A stretch of 55,274 nucleotides of DNA from Pirellula sp. (GTDB lineage Bacteria; Planctomycetota; Planctomycetia; Pirellulales; Pirellulaceae), in assembly GCA_021300155.1 (NCBI GenBank), contig JAJTID010000078.1, positions 1-55,274 of the forward strand, given 5' to 3'. Position 1 is the stretch's first letter. Each line of letters starts with the position of its first letter. Shown here piece after piece: positions 52,639 through 55,274 of the stretch. Under the pieces are notes generated by a model. That model did not search any database and had not been told where the DNA came from. It saw only the letters and a program-made list of their open reading frames with translations. Position numbers and translations under genes: made by a program.

Positions 52639-54771
52639 TTACGGTTCAACCAGGATCGTCCTAGACTCCGTAGCAATCCTCCCGTCAACCAGTTGCTGAA
52701 CCAATCGCAACCGAACTGGGCCATAGCCGACTTTGCTCGGGGATATTGCGATTCCTTTCGCAGTATCGGTCACCGTATCGATGATCTCCGACTCGTGCCA
52801 AACTTCGATAGGCTTCTCTAGATCGAATCCGACCACTCCGAACTCAAGCGATTTCGTTTGCGAGCACCTTATCTTCTCATTCGACTTCCATCGATACAGC
52901 GAAACCGATTCTAACGAAGTCGATTCGGCATTAACAACAAAAGGATAGGTTTGTTCATAGCAGTGCTGAATCGGTTGGGAAGATTTGGTAATGATTCGAA
53001 GTTCGTGATAACCAATCGAGATGGACGAGAATTGAATTGAAAGTTTATCTTCAAAGAGGACTTCGTTCAGAAAGCGACCGTCCAACGTGACAAGGATATT
53101 CTCCGGCACAATACTATCTGCGGAAACAACAAACTCCAAAGCGATTGGCTTGTCTTTGCGGCATTGTTTTGGGGGATTCGCAAGAGTAAACCTCGGGGGT
53201 TTTGCATAAGGCTGACAAAGCGGATCGCCGACAATGAGAAGCTGATATGGACTGAGTACGGAGCTGTAAAATGCTTCGGCCGAAGTGAGTCCATCGGTGT
53301 AAGCAACGTGTATCATCGGGTGAGGGAATTTATTGGTAATCGAGTAAGGTTCGAACACGGCTCCACTCGTGATTGCCGCCCCTCCTCGGATCAGCTCCGT
53401 TGCCTTTGTTTGCGACGGATCTCGCATCGCTCCTCCCAGGCTGGTCAAGTTCTCTGCAATCGCCCCCGGCATGATCTCAATCCCACTGCTTGGGACCGAG
53501 AACTCTGGAGTTCCAATCATGAGCCCTGCACATTTCTCCCCTGGAGTCGGCATAACGCCATCCACAATTCTCGCATCAAATCCGCGTTTCTTCAGTCTCT
53601 CGACAGTCATTTCGAAAAAAGGAAGCCTCGTCGTCGTACGAACATCGGAGGTTTTAGTAAAAAGAAATGCTCCATCGGCTGGAGAATAGTCTGCCTTGGC
53701 ACTACGCTGTAATGCCTTGATGACATCAAATCTTGAGATGCCAAGATCGCGAGTAACCCCGAGCACTGTCGACAACATAAAGGGAATGCCAAACTTTGGA
53801 TCCTTCGTTTCCATTCCGTTGATGGCGTACAAGCGTCTCGCGTCAAAGCCCCGGGACGGGCTGTAATCGAATGGCATGTCTGGGCATAACTTTAGCAGTC
53901 GCTGAAAGATCCGCTCTTGGGCGAGTTTCGAAAAATCCGGGGCATTCGCGATCGCATCTCGAAATTGCCAACCCGAAAGGACTGCAGCCTCGATGGACGC
54001 CAATGCTTTCTCTGTCTCGTCGGCACTTGCCCAGTTCTTCGCAGCGAGTAGATGATTGGGAGCACGCAATTCCCTCGGTGTTGATTCGGTCGCAGACTCC
54101 AACCATTCCGCCGCACTCTTCCAATCTTTAGCTTGAAGCTTTGCAATGTAGGCTTCCATCTTTTCGTTATCGGAAAGAATGGGTCGCAGTATCGCGTTGC
54201 CAGGACGTGACGCATAGAAATTGGCATCAAAGGCCAAATAGCCACCCGACTTTGCGAGGACATGACGATATAGATAAGTCAGCCCATTGATGGAAGCGAC
54301 GGGCGTTTGATAAGGGGAGAGGTTTGGGATGGAATGGGCATCGGAGCTAACATCGATCGAGGTCGGAAAATCGACCGAGTAGGCTATCCCCTGGACATGG
54401 TTGCCGAGTCCTCGCTGTTCGATCTGTGCCAGAATAGGCGCGAGAATAGACTCTCGAAACTGGTCGAGGGAAATTCGATCCGTGTCAGGAATACCCTCGA
54501 GAACGATAATGTTGTTGGCGGGAATGTCACGGATGGTGCAGAAGTGATTGGCCACGGTTCGCGACGAAACAGAATCGCCGTTCACAGCGATAACCCACTG
54601 GCTTGAGGACGCTCCCGCGTAAATCCTTCCCGGCATCCAGTTCGAAAGGAACACCAGAAAGACGATCGTGGCAAGCGAGGAGGATTGCAGGGAAAACGCA
54701 GGAAAACCGGGAAGAAACGACGATGGTAGTCGTCTGGAGAAAGTCCGAATATGAAAGTGGAATGGAAGCAT
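52639..54771 (-). CDS. TIGR03790 family exported protein
   Basis: The 710-residue protein has a signal-like segment at about residues 30-50 (LATIVFLVFLSNWMPGRIYA) and then the TIGR03790 start (WVIAVNGDSVSSRTVANHFC, RDIPANNIIVLEGIPDTDR). The family is found in planctomycetes and related bacteria and has no known function. Further conserved-looking blocks are NHVQGIAYSVDFPT and ASINGLTYLYRHVLAKSGGY. The C-terminal third includes RGGAAITSGAVFEPYSI and FYSSVLSPYQLLIVGDPLCQ, then beta-sandwich-like sequence. It converges on the STN-like gene with a 40-base gap and diverges from the tRNA. Confidence 0.82.
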   Translation of the reverse strand: MLPFHFHIRTFSRRLPSSFLPGFPAFSLQSSSLATIVFLVFLSNWMPGRIYAGASSSQWVIAVNGDSVSSRTVANHFCTIRDIPANNIIVLEGIPDTDRISLDQFRESILAPILAQIEQRGLGNHVQGIAYSVDFPTSIDVSSDAHSIPNLSPYQTPVASINGLTYLYRHVLAKSGGYLAFDANFYASRPGNAILRPILSDNEKMEAYIAKLQAKDWKSAAEWLESATESTPRELRAPNHLLAAKNWASADETEKALASIEAAVLSGWQFRDAIANAPDFSKLAQERIFQRLLKLCPDMPFDYSPSRGFDARRLYAINGMETKDPKFGIPFMLSTVLGVTRDLGISRFDVIKALQRSAKADYSPADGAFLFTKTSDVRTTTRLPFFEMTVERLKKRGFDARIVDGVMPTPGEKCAGLMIGTPEFSVPSSGIEIMPGAIAENLTSLGGAMRDPSQTKATELIRGGAAITSGAVFEPYSITNKFPHPMIHVAYTDGLTSAEAFYSSVLSPYQLLIVGDPLCQPYAKPPRFTLANPPKQCRKDKPIALEFVVSADSIVPENILVTLDGRFLNEVLFEDKLSIQFSSISIGYHELRIITKSSQPIQHCYEQTYPFVVNAESTSLESVSLYRWKSNEKIRCSQTKSLEFGVVGFDLEKPIEVWHESEIIDTVTDTAKGIAISPSKVGYGPVRLRLVQQLVDGRIATESRTILVEP

Positions 54772-54877
54772 TTTTTGCCCTTCAAATTTTTGGCGTCCTG
54801 GTTACCATTCTGCGTTATCGATTGGCCATTGTTCCGGTTTTCGAAATAACGACCAGTCGAATTACCCACCAGAATGA

Positions 54878-54950
54878 GAGAGCGTAGCTCAGTTGGTAGA
54901 GCAAAGGACTTTTAATCCTTGGGTCGAGGGTTCGAGTCCCTCCGCTCTCA
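54878..54950 (+). tRNA. tRNA-Lys (UUU)
   Basis: A full cloverleaf can be folded: acceptor stem GAGAGCG/CGCTCTC, D-arm GCTCAGTTGGTAGAGC, anticodon stem AAGGA/TCCTT with loop CTTTTAA (anticodon UUU), and T-arm GAGGGTTCGAGTCCCTC. The discriminator base is A and CCA is not encoded. lysS lies 43 kb away. Confidence 0.97.
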
Positions 54951-54954
54951 TTAA

Positions 54955-55006
54955 CGAAAACCCCGGTTTTTCCAGCGAAAATGCCTGAGAAACCGGGGTT
55001 TTTTCG
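54955..55006 (+). terminator. Intrinsic terminator after tRNA-Lys
   Basis: CGAAAACCCCGGTTT (54955-54969) pairs with AAACCGGGGTTTTTTCG (54990-55006), giving a stem of about 13 base pairs with a GC core and a run of six T on the 3' side. It is the strongest terminator in the window and fits transcription of the tRNA rightwards. Confidence 0.85.
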
Positions 55007-55029
55007 TTTTGGGAACTTTCCTTGAATAG

Positions 55030-55274
55030 TTTACGGTTGGCTGTCGCGATGGACCGTTCGGATCTCACGAGTTCCAGTGCCGCAGTTGCGGACACCGACG
55101 TGTCGTCTACACTTCGTGCAATAATCGCCATTGTCCCAGTTGCACTTGGATCAAACGGAAAGCTTGGCTGGATGTCGTTCTCCAATGGCAGTTGCCTTGC
55201 GAATATTACCATACCGTCTTTACCGTCCCCCACACGTTGAATCGGCTCTTATTGGCCAACCAAAAGGAGTGCTA
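55030..55274 (+). pseudogene. IS91-type transposase, 5'-truncated, runs off right edge
   Basis: The frame opens after a TAG at 55027 and reads FTVGCRDGPFGSHEFQCRSC then HRRVVYTSCNNRHCPSC, which is the zinc-binding N-domain of IS91/IS801-type transposases (Cys-x2-Cys-Gly-His and Asn-x-x-Cys-Arg/Asn-Asn-Arg-His-Cys-Pro-x-Cys). It continues through WQLPCEYYHTVFTVPHTLNR, the next conserved block. No ATG, GTG or TTG precedes the zinc motif in this frame, and the first 30 or so residues of the family are missing, so the copy is probably truncated at its 5' end. The rest lies beyond the window. These enzymes move DNA by rolling-circle transposition. Confidence 0.8.

Noticed and set aside
54889-55233. 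Minus-strand open frame ending in EGLEPSTQGLKVLCSTN
   Set aside because: This is the antisense translation of tRNA-Lys, a common false annotation, and it also covers the terminator and the transposase fragment on the other strand.
55022-55240. Plus-strand 72-residue open frame
   Set aside because: It is a shifted frame of the transposase zinc-binding domain, which has clear Cys/His motifs in the correct frame.

Overview
The window looks like chromosomal DNA of a planctomycete, most likely of the Pirellulales (Rhodopirellula-like) type. The evidence is the gene content. There are two DUF1559 pseudopilin-like proteins, each followed by a small lipoprotein, a Cys-type sulfatase, a zinc-ribbon/kinase/RDD protein, a DUF58-transglutaminase-MoxR block, DUF1573, a TIGR03790 protein and an ECF sigma/anti-sigma pair. 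Genes are packed on both strands in short blocks, often with 1-4 bp overlaps. The assignment rests on family recognition only.

Left end (1-4.45 kb): a decayed integrative element. Four minus-strand genes chained by overlapping start/stop codons include a Cys-rich protein with a Gly-Ser tract of about 325 residues. Divergent from them are an intact excisionase-like HTH gene and a tyrosine integrase destroyed by a frameshift and two stops. Two more gene remnants follow: an AAA ATPase that kept only its two ends, and a leucine-rich-repeat-like tail. 

4.47-11.7 kb: a conserved housekeeping run on the minus strand (lysS, ychF, cdsA, phoH, and a 7TM-HD phosphohydrolase). 11.8-13.0 kb carries a receiver-like protein without its phospho-acceptor and an HD hydrolase. 

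13.2-21.5 kb: an exported-protein cluster on the plus strand: a broken NTF2-like gene, an arylsulfatase, a HAD-META fusion, an intact NTF2-like protein and a Pro/Gly-rich TPR protein, with a heptameric TTCG repeat between two of the genes and a receiver-domain scrap at the end. 

21.5-35.7 kb: truD with a methyltransferase, the two DUF1559/lipoprotein pairs, a small Cys-rich protein, the DUF58-transglutaminase-MoxR block, a lipoprotein/permease pair and a sigma/anti-sigma pair. 

36-46.1 kb: an enolase-superfamily dehydratase, then a long minus-strand run: a tetraheme/5'-nucleotidase-like protein, DUF1573, an O-antigen ligase coupled to a WecA-type glycosyl-phosphate transferase, and a VWA protein. 

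46.5-55.3 kb: a fatty-acid desaturase, kinase-RDD with aroB, a zinc-ribbon/STN-like protein and a TIGR03790 protein. The window ends with tRNA-Lys(UUU), a strong terminator and the 5'-truncated start of an IS91-type transposase running off the right edge.

The recurring theme is gene decay: at least six remnants sit among intact genes, several caused by internal deletion rather than point mutation. The best candidates for something undescribed are the coupled Gly-Ser/Cys-rich operon at the left end, a transglutaminase lineage with Asp at the catalytic Cys position, and the lipoprotein-permease pair.
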